Assembly: GCF_000300455.3 (NCBI RefSeq)
Contig: NZ_CP007215.2
Location: 2,108,001 to 2,172,000 of the forward strand
Length of the DNA stretch: 64,000 nt
From: Kosakonia sacchari SP1
GTDB taxonomy: Bacteria; Pseudomonadota; Gammaproteobacteria; Enterobacterales; Enterobacteriaceae
Reading direction: 5' to 3'
Under the pieces are notes generated by a model. The model saw only the letters and a program-made list of their open reading frames with translations. It searched no databases and was not told where the DNA came from. This document shows positions 45,569 through 56,240 of this stretch, piece by piece. Numbering within the stretch: position 1 is the first letter of the stretch; each line of letters opens with the position of its first letter. The translations under genes were made by a program, and so were the position numbers.

Positions 45569-48500
45569 TCATGCTTTGGGTTCATTTAAGGATCGCAAAC
45601 CCCTGTCAAAAAAGGTGGTCACCACGATGAAAAATACCGGCACAAAGAAAATTGCGAATAAGGTGCCGCTGATCATGCCGCCGAAAACCCCAATACCAAT
45701 GGCATTCTGCGTGCTGGCGCTGGCTCCAGTGGCGAGTATCAGGGGAACAACGCCCAGCGTGAAAGCTAACGAGGTCATCAAAATCGGACGAAGCCGTTGT
45801 CGGGACGCCTGTAACGTTGCCTCCAGGGTGCTCATCCCCTGGTGGCGTAGCTGACGGGCAAATTCGACAATCAAAATAGCGTTTTTGGCTGAGAGACCAA
45901 TTAGGGTAATCAAGCCCACTTTGAAAAACACATCGTTGGTCATACTGGCCGCGCTGACAGCAATCAGCGCGCCGATAAGCCCCAACGGTACGGCCAGCAT
46001 CACGGAAACGGGAATTGACCAGCTTTCATACAGTGCCGCCAGCACCAGAAATACCACCAGCACAGAAAGGAGGATTAATCCTGGCAACTGGGAAGCCGAG
46101 GCTTTCTCCTGCAACGAACTGCCCGCCCACTCGCCGGTAAATCCTGACGGTAATGTCTTTGCCAGTTGCTCCATGGTTTTCATCGCATCACCACTGGCGT
46201 GGCCCTGAGCAGCGCTGCCGGTAATGCGTATAGCCGGGTATCCTTGATAACGATTGAGTTGCTGCGGAGCCTGTCGCCACGACGAGGTGACAAAAGCGGA
46301 AAGCGGCACCATTTCACCCAGTCTGTTTTTGACGGCTATTGTTAACAGCGTTTCAGGCTGCATTCTGTAGGCTGCATCGGCCTGCACAATGACCTGCTGG
46401 ACACGGCCAGCATTGGTGTAGTCATTGACATAGTTTGAACCCGAGGTAACCGAAATCGCCTGATTGATCTCCTCAAACGATACGCCTAACGCTTCAGCTT
46501 TCTCCCGGTCAATGTTCAGGGAAATAGACGCGCCCTCGGGTAATCCATCGATATAAACATCCGCAAGATTTGCACGCTTGTTTGCCTGTAAAACCAGCGT
46601 GTCTGCGGCCTGTTTCAGCGCCTCGTAGCCTTTGCCCGCTCTGTCTTCAACATAAAAAGTGAAGCCGGAAGATGTGCCCATATCGGAGATAGCGGGCGGC
46701 AGCAGGCTCATGGTGACCGCGTCGGGTACGGACTGCATTTTTGACTGGATGAGATCGGCTTCATCCTGGGCTGCGATGCCCTTGCGGGATGACCACTCTT
46801 TTAATGTTGTAAAGGCCAGCGCGGAGTTTTGTCCCGAGCCTGAAAAACCGAAACCGAGGATCATAATATTGCTTTCAATGGCTTGCCGTGCGGCTACCTC
46901 ATCTTCATAGCGTTTCACCACTGAGAGAGTGCGCTGCATGGTGGCCTCGGAAGGGAGCTGAATCGAGGACATAAAATATCCCTGATCCTCTTCGGGCAAA
47001 AAGGAGGATGGCAGCGTGATTAACCCCATCAGCAGGGCCGCGCACAGCGCGGCATAAAGTAGCACCATCCGCCCGGTTCGCTTTACCACATACCCCAGCC
47101 CCGAGGTATAGCGCGAAGTGAGCAGGTGAAAATGACGGTTAAACCCGGCGGCGAATCTTCCCGCTGAAGTCGCATTTTTCTGCTGCGGCTTCAGCAGGGT
47201 GGCGCAAAGCGCGGGTGTCAGCGTTAAGGCTAAAAAAGCGGAGAACAGGATCGATACCGCCATCGAAACCGTGAACTGGCGGTAAATCACCCCGACCGAA
47301 CCACTGGCAAAGGCCATGGGGATAAACACGGCGGTGAGTACCAGCGTGATGCCAATAATCGCCGGTGTGATTTCCCGCATCGCTTCGCGGGTCGCCTCGC
47401 GCGGAGAAAGGTCTTTTTCTGCCATCAGGCGCTCAACATTCTCGACGACGACAATCGCGTCATCGACGATGATGCCAATGGCTAACACCATGCCAAACAT
47501 GGTCAGGATATTGATTGAATAGCCGCTTAATAGCATCACAGTGAATGTGCCGAGAAGCGCCACCGGGACAACAATGGCCGGGATGAGCGTGCAACGGATG
47601 TTGTGCAGAAATATCAGCATCACCAGAAAAACCAGCACCATCGCTTCGGCTAACGTTTGTACCACTTTGATGATCGAGGCTTTTACAAAAGGGGCGGTGT
47701 CGAACGGAACGGTAAACGCCATGCCCTCTGGCAGCGCGGTGCTCAGTTCAGCCAGCCGCTGATGAATCCCGGCGGCAGTGCTAATGGCATTCGCGCCAGG
47801 CGAAAGCTGAATCGCTGCTGCCGTCGCCGGAACACCATTTTCCCGGATGCCGTAGGTGTAACTCTGTAACCCTGACTCCACGCGCGCGATATCGCCGAGC
47901 GTCAGACGCGCGCCGTCCGTGGTCGCTTTAAGCGTGATATTTTTAAATTCCGCAACCGAGGTGAGTTGCCCTTTCACGGTTAACGGATAAGTGACGTCCT
48001 GGCCAGGCAGCGCCGGTTCGTCTCCCGATCTGCCGGGGGAAACCAGCACATTCTGTTGGCTAACCGCGCTGATAACGTCGCTGGCCGAAAGCTGGAAATG
48101 GTGCATTTTGACCGGGTCAAGCCAGATGCGCATGGCTTTTTCACCCCCGAATAGCTGAACCTTACCCACGCCCGGCACGCGGCGAAGCGCATCGCTGATA
48201 TTTCTGGCGAAATAATCACTCAGGTCTGCCTCCTGATAGGCACCCGTATCGGATTTCAGACCAACCATCAGCAGAAAACCAGACTCGGCTGCTTCAACGC
48301 TAACGCCGTTTTGTCTCACCGCCTGGGGCAGACGCGGCTCCACCGTTTTTATCTTATTTTGCAAATCCATCTGCGCGAGTTTGCTGTCCGTTCCGGGTTT
48401 AAAGGTCACGGTGATGGACGCCATCCCGGTGGTGTCGCTGGTGGACTCGAAATAGAGCAAGTTGTCTACGCCCGTGATCTCGCGTTCAATAAGTGAAACC

Positions 48501-48682
48501 ACCGAGGTATTCATCATGTCAGGCGATGCGCCAGGAAAACTGACCGAAATAATAATACTCGGCGGCGCGACCGCCGGGTATTGCGCGACCGGAAGATGGG
48601 GAATGGATAAACACCCACTCAAGATAATGAACAGTGCAACAACCCAGGCAAAGACAGGCCGGTCAATAAAAAACTGTGGCAT
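45569..48682 (-). CDS. HAE1-family RND efflux pump subunit (AcrB-like) without adaptor
   Basis: A 1037-residue inner-membrane drug:proton antiporter with 12 transmembrane helices and two large periplasmic loops, as in AcrB. Proton-relay residues are the Asp pair in GIIVDDAIVVVENVE and the Lys in IGLSAKNAILIVEF. A GGAAA box precedes the start. No membrane-fusion or outer-membrane gene is beside it, so it must borrow those parts (AcrA/TolC) or use distant ones. A lone RND gene beside a two-component system recalls KexD of Klebsiella; that is a comparison, not an identification. It lies 38 bases downstream of an ABC transmembrane-domain gene. Confidence 0.92.
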   Translation of the reverse strand: MPQFFIDRPVFAWVVALFIILSGCLSIPHLPVAQYPAVAPPSIIISVSFPGASPDMMNTSVVSLIEREITGVDNLLYFESTSDTTGMASITVTFKPGTDSKLAQMDLQNKIKTVEPRLPQAVRQNGVSVEAAESGFLLMVGLKSDTGAYQEADLSDYFARNISDALRRVPGVGKVQLFGGEKAMRIWLDPVKMHHFQLSASDVISAVSQQNVLVSPGRSGDEPALPGQDVTYPLTVKGQLTSVAEFKNITLKATTDGARLTLGDIARVESGLQSYTYGIRENGVPATAAAIQLSPGANAISTAAGIHQRLAELSTALPEGMAFTVPFDTAPFVKASIIKVVQTLAEAMVLVFLVMLIFLHNIRCTLIPAIVVPVALLGTFTVMLLSGYSINILTMFGMVLAIGIIVDDAIVVVENVERLMAEKDLSPREATREAMREITPAIIGITLVLTAVFIPMAFASGSVGVIYRQFTVSMAVSILFSAFLALTLTPALCATLLKPQQKNATSAGRFAAGFNRHFHLLTSRYTSGLGYVVKRTGRMVLLYAALCAALLMGLITLPSSFLPEEDQGYFMSSIQLPSEATMQRTLSVVKRYEDEVAARQAIESNIMILGFGFSGSGQNSALAFTTLKEWSSRKGIAAQDEADLIQSKMQSVPDAVTMSLLPPAISDMGTSSGFTFYVEDRAGKGYEALKQAADTLVLQANKRANLADVYIDGLPEGASISLNIDREKAEALGVSFEEINQAISVTSGSNYVNDYTNAGRVQQVIVQADAAYRMQPETLLTIAVKNRLGEMVPLSAFVTSSWRQAPQQLNRYQGYPAIRITGSAAQGHASGDAMKTMEQLAKTLPSGFTGEWAGSSLQEKASASQLPGLILLSVLVVFLVLAALYESWSIPVSVMLAVPLGLIGALIAVSAASMTNDVFFKVGLITLIGLSAKNAILIVEFARQLRHQGMSTLEATLQASRQRLRPILMTSLAFTLGVVPLILATGASASTQNAIGIGVFGGMISGTLFAIFFVPVFFIVVTTFFDRGLRSLNEPKA

Positions 48683-48720
48683 GAATTAATTTCCGAACAA
48701 TTAAGGCAAGATCATTAAAA

Positions 48721-49644
48721 TCAAGATTTCTGCTGCGGCGATAATGTCCCGGTATCAACATCATCTGTCTTGACGCGTTTACCTATGTCTTTAAGTTGTG
48801 AAAACTTTTCCAGAAGCTGCGGAGCATCATCAAGGCTGGTGGCAAACATCCACATGTAGGTCATGACCGAATAAATATGCCCGGCGTTCACGCCCTGGGT
48901 TGAGGTCATTACTATGATGGTCAGCGTAAAGAGCAGGGCGATCAGCGCGCCGATGGCAAGGTATCCCAGCGCTTCTCGATCGGAAAGGCTGATTCGTAAG
49001 CGGGCAAGGGATGAATAATGGCGATTAAGCGAGAGCGTGGTGGCTTTATGCACATAGTCCACTTCTTTCTCCAGTCGGTTATTTAGCCGGTTAAACAGCA
49101 ACTCATTTTTACGGGTATAACCTTTAAGAAAACACGACAAAATAATGACGATAACCACACACATCACCCCGGCGTGAAACTCAATAATGAGCAGCATAAT
49201 GGCGGCACCGAAAAGGGAAATAATCGAGGTCATCAGCGTGGGCAGATGCATCTCAAAAAAATCAACGAATTCGCGGGATAACACCACCCGCGCGGCGATG
49301 GTTGAGTGATTAAGCTGATATTTACGCTGAGCAATAATCACCGATACGGCAAGGCTGGCATAAATGCGTGCAAACGTACGCGTATCGATACTGCGTCGGG
49401 TTGCACCGAGGATCCAGATAAAGAGGATCATCAGTCCATACAGCGCGGCTGTGAGGGCATTCCCCGCCAGAATCGCGTTGATAGCGATGCCTGCCAGCAC
49501 GGGATACAGTAAATAGGTCACATTTTCCGCGATAACCAGCAAAAAAGTCACAGAGAGCTTTTTCCAGTTTTTTACGGCCAGATGTTTTAATGTCCTTTTC
49601 ACATTTTCAGTAGAGGACGCTGGGTTTTTATTTATCGACGTCAT
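48721..49644 (-). CDS. ABC transporter six-transmembrane-domain protein without ATPase
   Basis: A 307-residue protein with six hydrophobic segments, like the transmembrane half of a type-IV ABC exporter. The nucleotide-binding half (Walker A, signature, Walker B) is missing: the frame ends after LLEKFSQLKDIGKRVKTDD. Such ATPase-free members are annotated as ABC six-TM-domain proteins in relatives, so this need not be a truncation. The gene is 38 bases upstream of the RND gene and probably cotranscribed. No clear ribosome binding site is seen before the ATG at 49644. It may assist or modify the pump; function unknown. Confidence 0.8.
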   Translation of the reverse strand: MTSINKNPASSTENVKRTLKHLAVKNWKKLSVTFLLVIAENVTYLLYPVLAGIAINAILAGNALTAALYGLMILFIWILGATRRSIDTRTFARIYASLAVSVIIAQRKYQLNHSTIAARVVLSREFVDFFEMHLPTLMTSIISLFGAAIMLLIIEFHAGVMCVVIVIILSCFLKGYTRKNELLFNRLNNRLEKEVDYVHKATTLSLNRHYSSLARLRISLSDREALGYLAIGALIALLFTLTIIVMTSTQGVNAGHIYSVMTYMWMFATSLDDAPQLLEKFSQLKDIGKRVKTDDVDTGTLSPQQKS

Positions 49645-49914
49645 TATAAAAAATTATCTACACGGTATGGATGAACAATCCTGGCCTGCTTTTATGCTTA
49701 ATCACTCATGCTCGTTTATTGCGAGCCGATTAAGATATGTACCTGGATTACACTGCGTTGATGCACTCTATCGTTTTGATGTTTACGCAGAATGCATGTT
49801 TTATGGAGATTCTATGGAGGCGGCTAATTCCCCTGCGATGTAACGATGCAGGATTTTCTTACTCCTTGTCACCATGCGCATCGGCAAAGTTCACCGCTTC
49901 ACATTCAATAATAT

Positions 49915-50301
49915 TCAGATGATTCTTAATAAAAGATACATCGGTGTGACGCCGAGGAAAATAATCAAAAAACACTCATAATAAAAACTAAAGTCATAAA
50001 TATCAGGGAGCCTGAGTAAGAGAATGTTAAAGATAAGAATAAGATGAAGAAAAATGATAACCAAAAAGAAGGTTACGACAGCCAGTTCTTTCAGTACACC
50101 TGCTTTTTCTTGTAGCAAAAACAATATTAGAGAAACACTTAACGCAGCATAGATAAACGGCGATGAAAGTAGCGTCGCGCCCACTTTCTCCTCTACGTTG
50201 TGCATCAAAATAAGCCATACATAGAACATTCCCCATAACCATAAAGAAAATATCATCAATGAACTGATTTTTTCAACGGTGAGTTTCCGTAAGTACTTCA
50301 T
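49915..50301 (-). CDS. Hypothetical four-helix membrane protein
   Basis: A 128-residue, AT-rich frame with four hydrophobic segments at about residues 13-32, 46-63, 70-95 and 108-127. GGAG lies 11 bases before the ATG at 50301. I do not recognise it. It lies between the ABC-domain gene and the AdeRS-like two-component genes, divergent from the latter, so the two-component system may control it together with the RND pump. Confidence 0.55.
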   Translation of the reverse strand: MKYLRKLTVEKISSLMIFSLWLWGMFYVWLILMHNVEEKVGATLLSSPFIYAALSVSLILFLLQEKAGVLKELAVVTFFLVIIFLHLILIFNILLLRLPDIYDFSFYYECFLIIFLGVTPMYLLLRII

Positions 50302-50734
50302 TGATATTTCTACTCCGAGAGCGCGCGCTACCAGTAATGAAATGACATGTTTTTACCGTGTTTATTTATGTCATCGTTTTCCAGTAACGCGTTATTTTAT
50401 ATGTCTTACTTTCTATTGTTATCCAGGACTATGGAAAATTGATTACCCGAATGTGGAGCGAGTGTGTATGCCAGTCTGGTAAATATTCGCTTGCGGATGT
50501 TGCTGTCAGCATTGAGAAAAAATGAGACGCCAGCGCGCTTATGTGGATGCAACTTTCGTCGCACAAGCGGGTCTCATGTTCGCTGATGACCTGCGCGTTA
50601 TTGCCTGGCTTCAGAAACAGCTTAGAAAAACGGCATTTGCATCAGTGCATTAACCGCAGCGAAAACACCGGTGTATGCTTTCGCGCAAGACAGGTCACAG
50701 AATGCCTGCCATATCAGGGGTGAGTGGAGAAATC
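50302..50734. other. Intergenic region between the small membrane gene and the two-component operon
   Basis: About 430 bases with no supported gene. Promoters of both divergent units must lie here. No clear repeat was found by eye. Confidence 0.4.
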
Positions 50735-51439
50735 ATGAACGATAACTATCTTATTCTTGTTGCTGAAGATGATGATGAAATAGCGGATATTCTGACCAGT
50801 TATATTCAGCGTTCGGGAATGCGCACCCTGCGCGCGGCGGACGGTGAGCAGGCAATAGATACCTGCCGGCTGAAAAAGCCCGATTTGGTGTTACTCGATA
50901 TCCAGTTGCCGGTATTCGATGGCTGGACTGTCCTTTCCTCGCTGCGAAAAGAGAGCAATATTCCGGTCATCATGGTAACGGCCCTGGATCAGGACATCGA
51001 CAAACTGATGGGGCTGCGGCTTGGCGCGGACGATTATGTCGTTAAACCCTTCAATCCCACAGAGGTTGTGGCACGTATCGAAGCCGTGCTGCGCAGGGCA
51101 AAGGGTAGTCATGAACAACTCCACAATAAGCCTATCCGGACAGCCTGTTTAACGGTGTATCCGCAAGACTTTTATGTGGAGATCAATGGCAGTGGCGAGA
51201 TTATCTCTCCCATCCTGACCACGACCGAATTCAAGCTGCTGGCCTACCTGGCGCGGAATCCGCGCAAAGTCTGCTCGCGTGAAGAGTTGCTCAACGCCTG
51301 TCTGCCGGAAGGCGATACGCTTGATCGCACTGTGGACAGCCATATGAGCAAGCTGCGCAAAAAACTGGAAAACTGCGGGTTGAAAGGGGTTCCGGAAAGT
51401 ATTCGCGGCATGGGTTACCGGTTAGGTGAAAACAAATGA
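50735..51439 (+). CDS. Response regulator, AdeR/BaeR-like
   Basis: A 234-residue OmpR-class response regulator. The receiver domain has acid pocket VAEDDDEIADIL, phosphorylated Asp in DLVLLDIQLPVFDGW and Lys in DDYVVKPFNPTEVVARIEAV; a winged-helix domain ends in VPESIRGMGYRLGENK. The stretch VTALDQDIDKLMGLRLGADD is very like AdeR of Acinetobacter, which controls an RND pump. I chose the ATG at 50735 with GGAG 7 bases upstream. Its stop overlaps the kinase start. It lies across from the RND locus on the opposite strand and is the prime candidate to control it. Confidence 0.92.
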   Translation: MNDNYLILVAEDDDEIADILTSYIQRSGMRTLRAADGEQAIDTCRLKKPDLVLLDIQLPVFDGWTVLSSLRKESNIPVIMVTALDQDIDKLMGLRLGADDYVVKPFNPTEVVARIEAVLRRAKGSHEQLHNKPIRTACLTVYPQDFYVEINGSGEIISPILTTTEFKLLAYLARNPRKVCSREELLNACLPEGDTLDRTVDSHMSKLRKKLENCGLKGVPESIRGMGYRLGENK

Positions 51440-52509
51440 ACAGAGGCCATCCGTTAAGCCGCCAGGTTCTGGCGTTTATGATTTCGCTGACGCTGACGGT
51501 TATTGCTGTCTCGGTTATCGGCTCCTACCTGTTTTATACCTTTATCATTTATTACATTCCCGGCGGGGCAATGGCCGGAAATGAGGATCAGATGACCTAT
51601 CTGGACTGGTTATGGATCCTGATTGCCTCCGCGATAAGTTTATCGATCTCGCTTTTTTTTACCGTAAAACTGTCGGCAAGAATACTGACCCCGTTAAGCT
51701 CCGTTGCGACCAGCCTGCGCAGAATAGCCCAGGGCGATCTGGGTGCGCGGGCGTTTTGCGCGAGTTCCCATCTGGGCGAGCTTAATAATCTTGTTAATGA
51801 TTTCAACGATATGGCTGAAAAGCTACAGACTATGGATGCACAGCGCAGATCCTGGAACGCCGCCATCGCCCATGAACTTCGCACGCCCGTTACCATTCTG
51901 CGAGGCCGCTTACAGGGGCTGGTTGATGGTGTATTCGAGCCGAATCCAACCTTGTTTAACAACCTTCTTAAGCAAACAGAGGGCTTATCCAGCCTGATAG
52001 AAGATCTGCGGGTGGTGAGTTCATCCGGCGGGGCCGAATTTACGTTAACGCTTGCAGATGTGGATTTGCAGGAGATTATTCAGAGCGCGGTGGACTCCTT
52101 TGCGCTGGAATTTAAACGCAGTCATTTTACCGTCGAGACCGAATTACATCCTCAGCTATGCCAGTGCGATCCGCTGCGAATTATTCAGTGCCTGACAGTC
52201 CTTTTCGATAACGCGATAAAATACGCCAGCTCTAAAAGCATGGTTGTCAGCCACGGCGCCGGTGAACACGAGAACTTTATCGTCATTGAAGATAGGGGGC
52301 CGGGGATCCCGGAGGCGTTTCATAAATTTATGTTTCACCCCTTTCAGCGCGGCGCCAGCGCAAGGGACACCAATCCGGGAGGTTGCGGGCTGGGATTATC
52401 AGTGCTGAAAGCCATCATGCTTGCTCATCAGGGCGACGTAACTTACACGTTAACCGATCAGGGCCATTCCATTTTTCGCCTCTCATGGCCCTTACGGAAA
52501 AAACAGTGA
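51436..52509 (+). CDS. Sensor histidine kinase, AdeS/BaeS-like
   Basis: A 357-residue sensor kinase with two transmembrane helices at about residues 13-37 and 56-78 and only a short periplasmic loop. HAMP follows (LSARILTPLSSVATSLRR), then the phosphorylated His in IAHELRTPVTILRGRL, and ATP boxes DNAIKY (N), IEDRGPGIPE (G1) and GCGLGLSVL (G2). The start codon overlaps the regulator stop as ATGA. A small loop suggests it senses a membrane-borne signal. Probable partner of the adjacent AdeR-like regulator. Confidence 0.92.
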   Translation: MNRGHPLSRQVLAFMISLTLTVIAVSVIGSYLFYTFIIYYIPGGAMAGNEDQMTYLDWLWILIASAISLSISLFFTVKLSARILTPLSSVATSLRRIAQGDLGARAFCASSHLGELNNLVNDFNDMAEKLQTMDAQRRSWNAAIAHELRTPVTILRGRLQGLVDGVFEPNPTLFNNLLKQTEGLSSLIEDLRVVSSSGGAEFTLTLADVDLQEIIQSAVDSFALEFKRSHFTVETELHPQLCQCDPLRIIQCLTVLFDNAIKYASSKSMVVSHGAGEHENFIVIEDRGPGIPEAFHKFMFHPFQRGASARDTNPGGCGLGLSVLKAIMLAHQGDVTYTLTDQGHSIFRLSWPLRKKQ

Positions 52510-53442
52510 TTACGCTTTCTGTGTATGCCACTGCGGGTTGGTTTGTCTCGCGGTCATTTTCCACATCTCACCCAGCCGGGTATCCCACTCTGGCGGTGAG
52601 ATTTGTAACTTGCCGCGTCGGGGGCTGAGGGTGATTTCACTGAAATAAATGACATCACGCTGTAGCATAAGATCAATTCGGCAATAATCGATCCCGGTGG
52701 AGAGCTCCTGCGCAGCGGTTATCGCTTTGTGCAATAATTCCGGTTCGGGTATCGCCCTTGGTGTATTGGGATATTCCATCTGAAAGGGCTGCAATTGCCA
52801 GCAACGATTGTAGACATTAATAAAACCATGACCGGAAGCATCGGTAAAATCCGCTTCGATAAAACCCGCGATACCATGAAAACAATGTATTCTCAGCATT
52901 TCAGGCGTTCGGCTTTTATCTCTCTCGGAAAATAAATCAATGTATTTTTCACACAATATAAGCGGTTTAATATTTTTATACTGCCATTCCCGGGTGGTGT
53001 AATACATATTTTTGCGCAGGGCAAAACCCAGCTTCTGCAACGCGCGTGGAATATTGAGCTTTTCCTTGTTGGTGCATATTACTGCGCTACCGCTGTCGTG
53101 ATTACATTTCAGCACAAATTTGTCTGGTAATAGTCTGAAATCAATGCTTTGCACGTCTTTATAAACGCCAAGCAGTGTGGGTAATTGTACTCTTTGCGTA
53201 CGCGCAGAAACGTAATCGCGCACCGCCAGTTTATCTGCCAGCCGCGTGTAAAGCGGGTTATGGTCATACATCATTCGGTAGCATATTTTTTCGCTCAGCG
53301 TCACCGGATTAAACAAATCGGGGGTTCTGCCCGTGATCCTTTTTAATCTTTTGCTGTGAAATTGTTGATCCGGAACCATACCGGTTAGAAGTTTTCGACC
53401 CAGATACTCGGTGTATTTCATGAAATATTTAAAGTTGTTCAT
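52510..53442 (-). CDS. TupA-like ATP-grasp protein
   Basis: A 310-residue member of the ATP-grasp TupA-like family. The N-terminal segment has SEKICYRMMYDHNPLYTRLADK, in part shared by this family, then PDKFVLKCNHDSGSAVICTN, the ATP-binding part, and ICRIDLM-like YCRIDLMLQRDVIYFSEITL near the C-terminus. Relatives occur in polysaccharide and teichuronopeptide gene clusters; this one stands alone. Start with GGAGGG 5 bases upstream at 53442. It is convergent with the histidine kinase gene with no bases between the two stop codons. The substrate is unknown. Confidence 0.83.
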   Translation of the reverse strand: MNNFKYFMKYTEYLGRKLLTGMVPDQQFHSKRLKRITGRTPDLFNPVTLSEKICYRMMYDHNPLYTRLADKLAVRDYVSARTQRVQLPTLLGVYKDVQSIDFRLLPDKFVLKCNHDSGSAVICTNKEKLNIPRALQKLGFALRKNMYYTTREWQYKNIKPLILCEKYIDLFSERDKSRTPEMLRIHCFHGIAGFIEADFTDASGHGFINVYNRCWQLQPFQMEYPNTPRAIPEPELLHKAITAAQELSTGIDYCRIDLMLQRDVIYFSEITLSPRRGKLQISPPEWDTRLGEMWKMTARQTNPQWHTQKA

Positions 53443-53815
53443 TTTTCCCTCCTGCGGACAGTAAAGATTCTGCAGAGGATTTATTGATTTATATTGCCGC
53501 TAATATGGAGTGACGATGGAGTGGCTATCGGCATCGCATCTTTAAACGTGCTGCACAGGGAATGCTTATCGAAGGGGAATGGTCAATAACGTAGACTTAA
53601 GCTAAACCTGAATACGACTAACGCCATGGTAGACACTGAAAAAGCGGTCAGAGTAAGGGAAGAAAAACGCGAATTATCCTTGCAGGAAGGCGCAGGGCAG
53701 AGAAAGAAAAAGGCGTTTCTTATCATGTTAACAAATTACGCAGAAAACAGGTTCAGAATTCGCTTAAGCCCGATATATTACCTGTCAGGTAATCTTTTCT
53801 ATGAGGGAGTGAGAA
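53443..53815. other. Intergenic region between the ATP-grasp gene and a small hypothetical gene
   Basis: About 370 bases. One plus-strand frame at 53626-53847 has no ribosome binding site and overlaps the next gene. No repeat or RNA signal is seen. Confidence 0.45.
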
Positions 53816-54091
53816 ATGACGGATTACAGTTTTTATCAAAAAGGTAAGCAAATCGTTGTGCTGAAAAGCGCGGAAGTGGATGCCGCTTCTCAACTGGTGG
53901 CGCAGGGGTTCGAAAAACAGTTTGAAGAGATCAGCGCGACCAGTGAGAAAAACGCGCTTGCCCGCTTTGCGGATATTCGCCGTGATAACCAAATCGATCG
54001 TGAAAACTTCCTCGCAGGCGCGGGACCGATGCCGCTTATCGGCGGATTGACGGCTATTATTACGTCTCTTGTGCGCAAAAAAGAGCAGTGA
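53816..54091 (+). CDS. Hypothetical 91-residue protein
   Basis: A 91-residue protein with GGGAG before the ATG at 53816. The middle is charged and helical (ADIRRDNQIDRENFLAGAGP) and a weak hydrophobic tail (LIGGLTAIITSLVRKKEQ) ends in a basic cluster, so it may contact the membrane. I do not recognise its family. It precedes an ASCH-domain gene on the same strand by 107 bases. Confidence 0.65.
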   Translation: MTDYSFYQKGKQIVVLKSAEVDAASQLVAQGFEKQFEEISATSEKNALARFADIRRDNQIDRENFLAGAGPMPLIGGLTAIITSLVRKKEQ

Positions 54092-54198
54092 TTGAAAATT
54101 GAAAGCGCTGCCGGTTACGTTAATTGATGAGGAACGAGGCCGCGCACTGTTCACACAAACGCGAATTGCCGCGTAGTTACGCCGATAAAAGGTTCTGG

Positions 54199-54609
54199 AT
54201 GAAGAGCATTGATGAATTAAAAACCGCGTATCCCGGCGCACAGGCATGGTCATTTGGCGATGATCCGCAGATGGCAAAGGCGCTTGCAGGCTTAGTGGTA
54301 AGTGGAAGAAAAACGGCCTCCTGCGGCTCGCTTGCCTCGTATCTGGCGGAAGAACCGGCACCTAAAATCGGCAGTTATCATATTATTCTCGACGGGCAAC
54401 ATTCCCCGGTATGCGTCATCAGAATGCTATCGATGCGCCTGGTGCGTTTTTGCGATGTGACGGAAGAGTTTGCCAGAAAAGAGGGCGAGGGCGATTTAAG
54501 CCTTGAATACTGGCGCAAAGAGCACAAAGCCTTTTTTACCCGCGCGGGATTTTTCTCTGAAGAGATGGAACTTGTCGCGGAAGAGTTCGCGGTGGTTGAG
54601 GTTCTCTAA
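54199..54609 (+). CDS. ASCH-domain protein
   Basis: A 136-residue protein of the ASCH family, a beta-barrel fold linked to RNA binding. The signature VVSGRKTASCGSLASYL is at about residues 36-52 and the late segment reads EYWRKEHKAFFTRAGFF. Some ASCH enzymes are N4-acetylcytidine amidohydrolases (YqfB), but this one is longer and may act on something else. The ATG at 54199 follows an AGG box 6 bases upstream; the longer frame from 54124 is less likely. Confidence 0.85.
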   Translation: MKSIDELKTAYPGAQAWSFGDDPQMAKALAGLVVSGRKTASCGSLASYLAEEPAPKIGSYHIILDGQHSPVCVIRMLSMRLVRFCDVTEEFARKEGEGDLSLEYWRKEHKAFFTRAGFFSEEMELVAEEFAVVEVL

Positions 54610-56166
<1,557 letters not shown>

Positions 56167-56180
56167 GATGTTGCAGTCTC

Positions 56181-56212
56181 GTCCGCTGGCGCTGAACAGG
56201 CTGCCAGCGGAC
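56181..56212. terminator. Stem-loop between the convergent esterase and adaptor genes
   Basis: GTCCGCTGGC (56181-56190) pairs with GCCAGCGGAC (56203-56212) around a 12-base loop. There is no T run. It probably separates two convergent transcripts. Confidence 0.5.
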
Positions 56213-56240
56213 AAAATCAAGACAACATTTAACGCTTTGG

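Noticed and set aside
53626-53847. Plus-strand 73-codon frame
   Set aside because: No ribosome site, no domain, and it overlaps the better supported gene at 53816.
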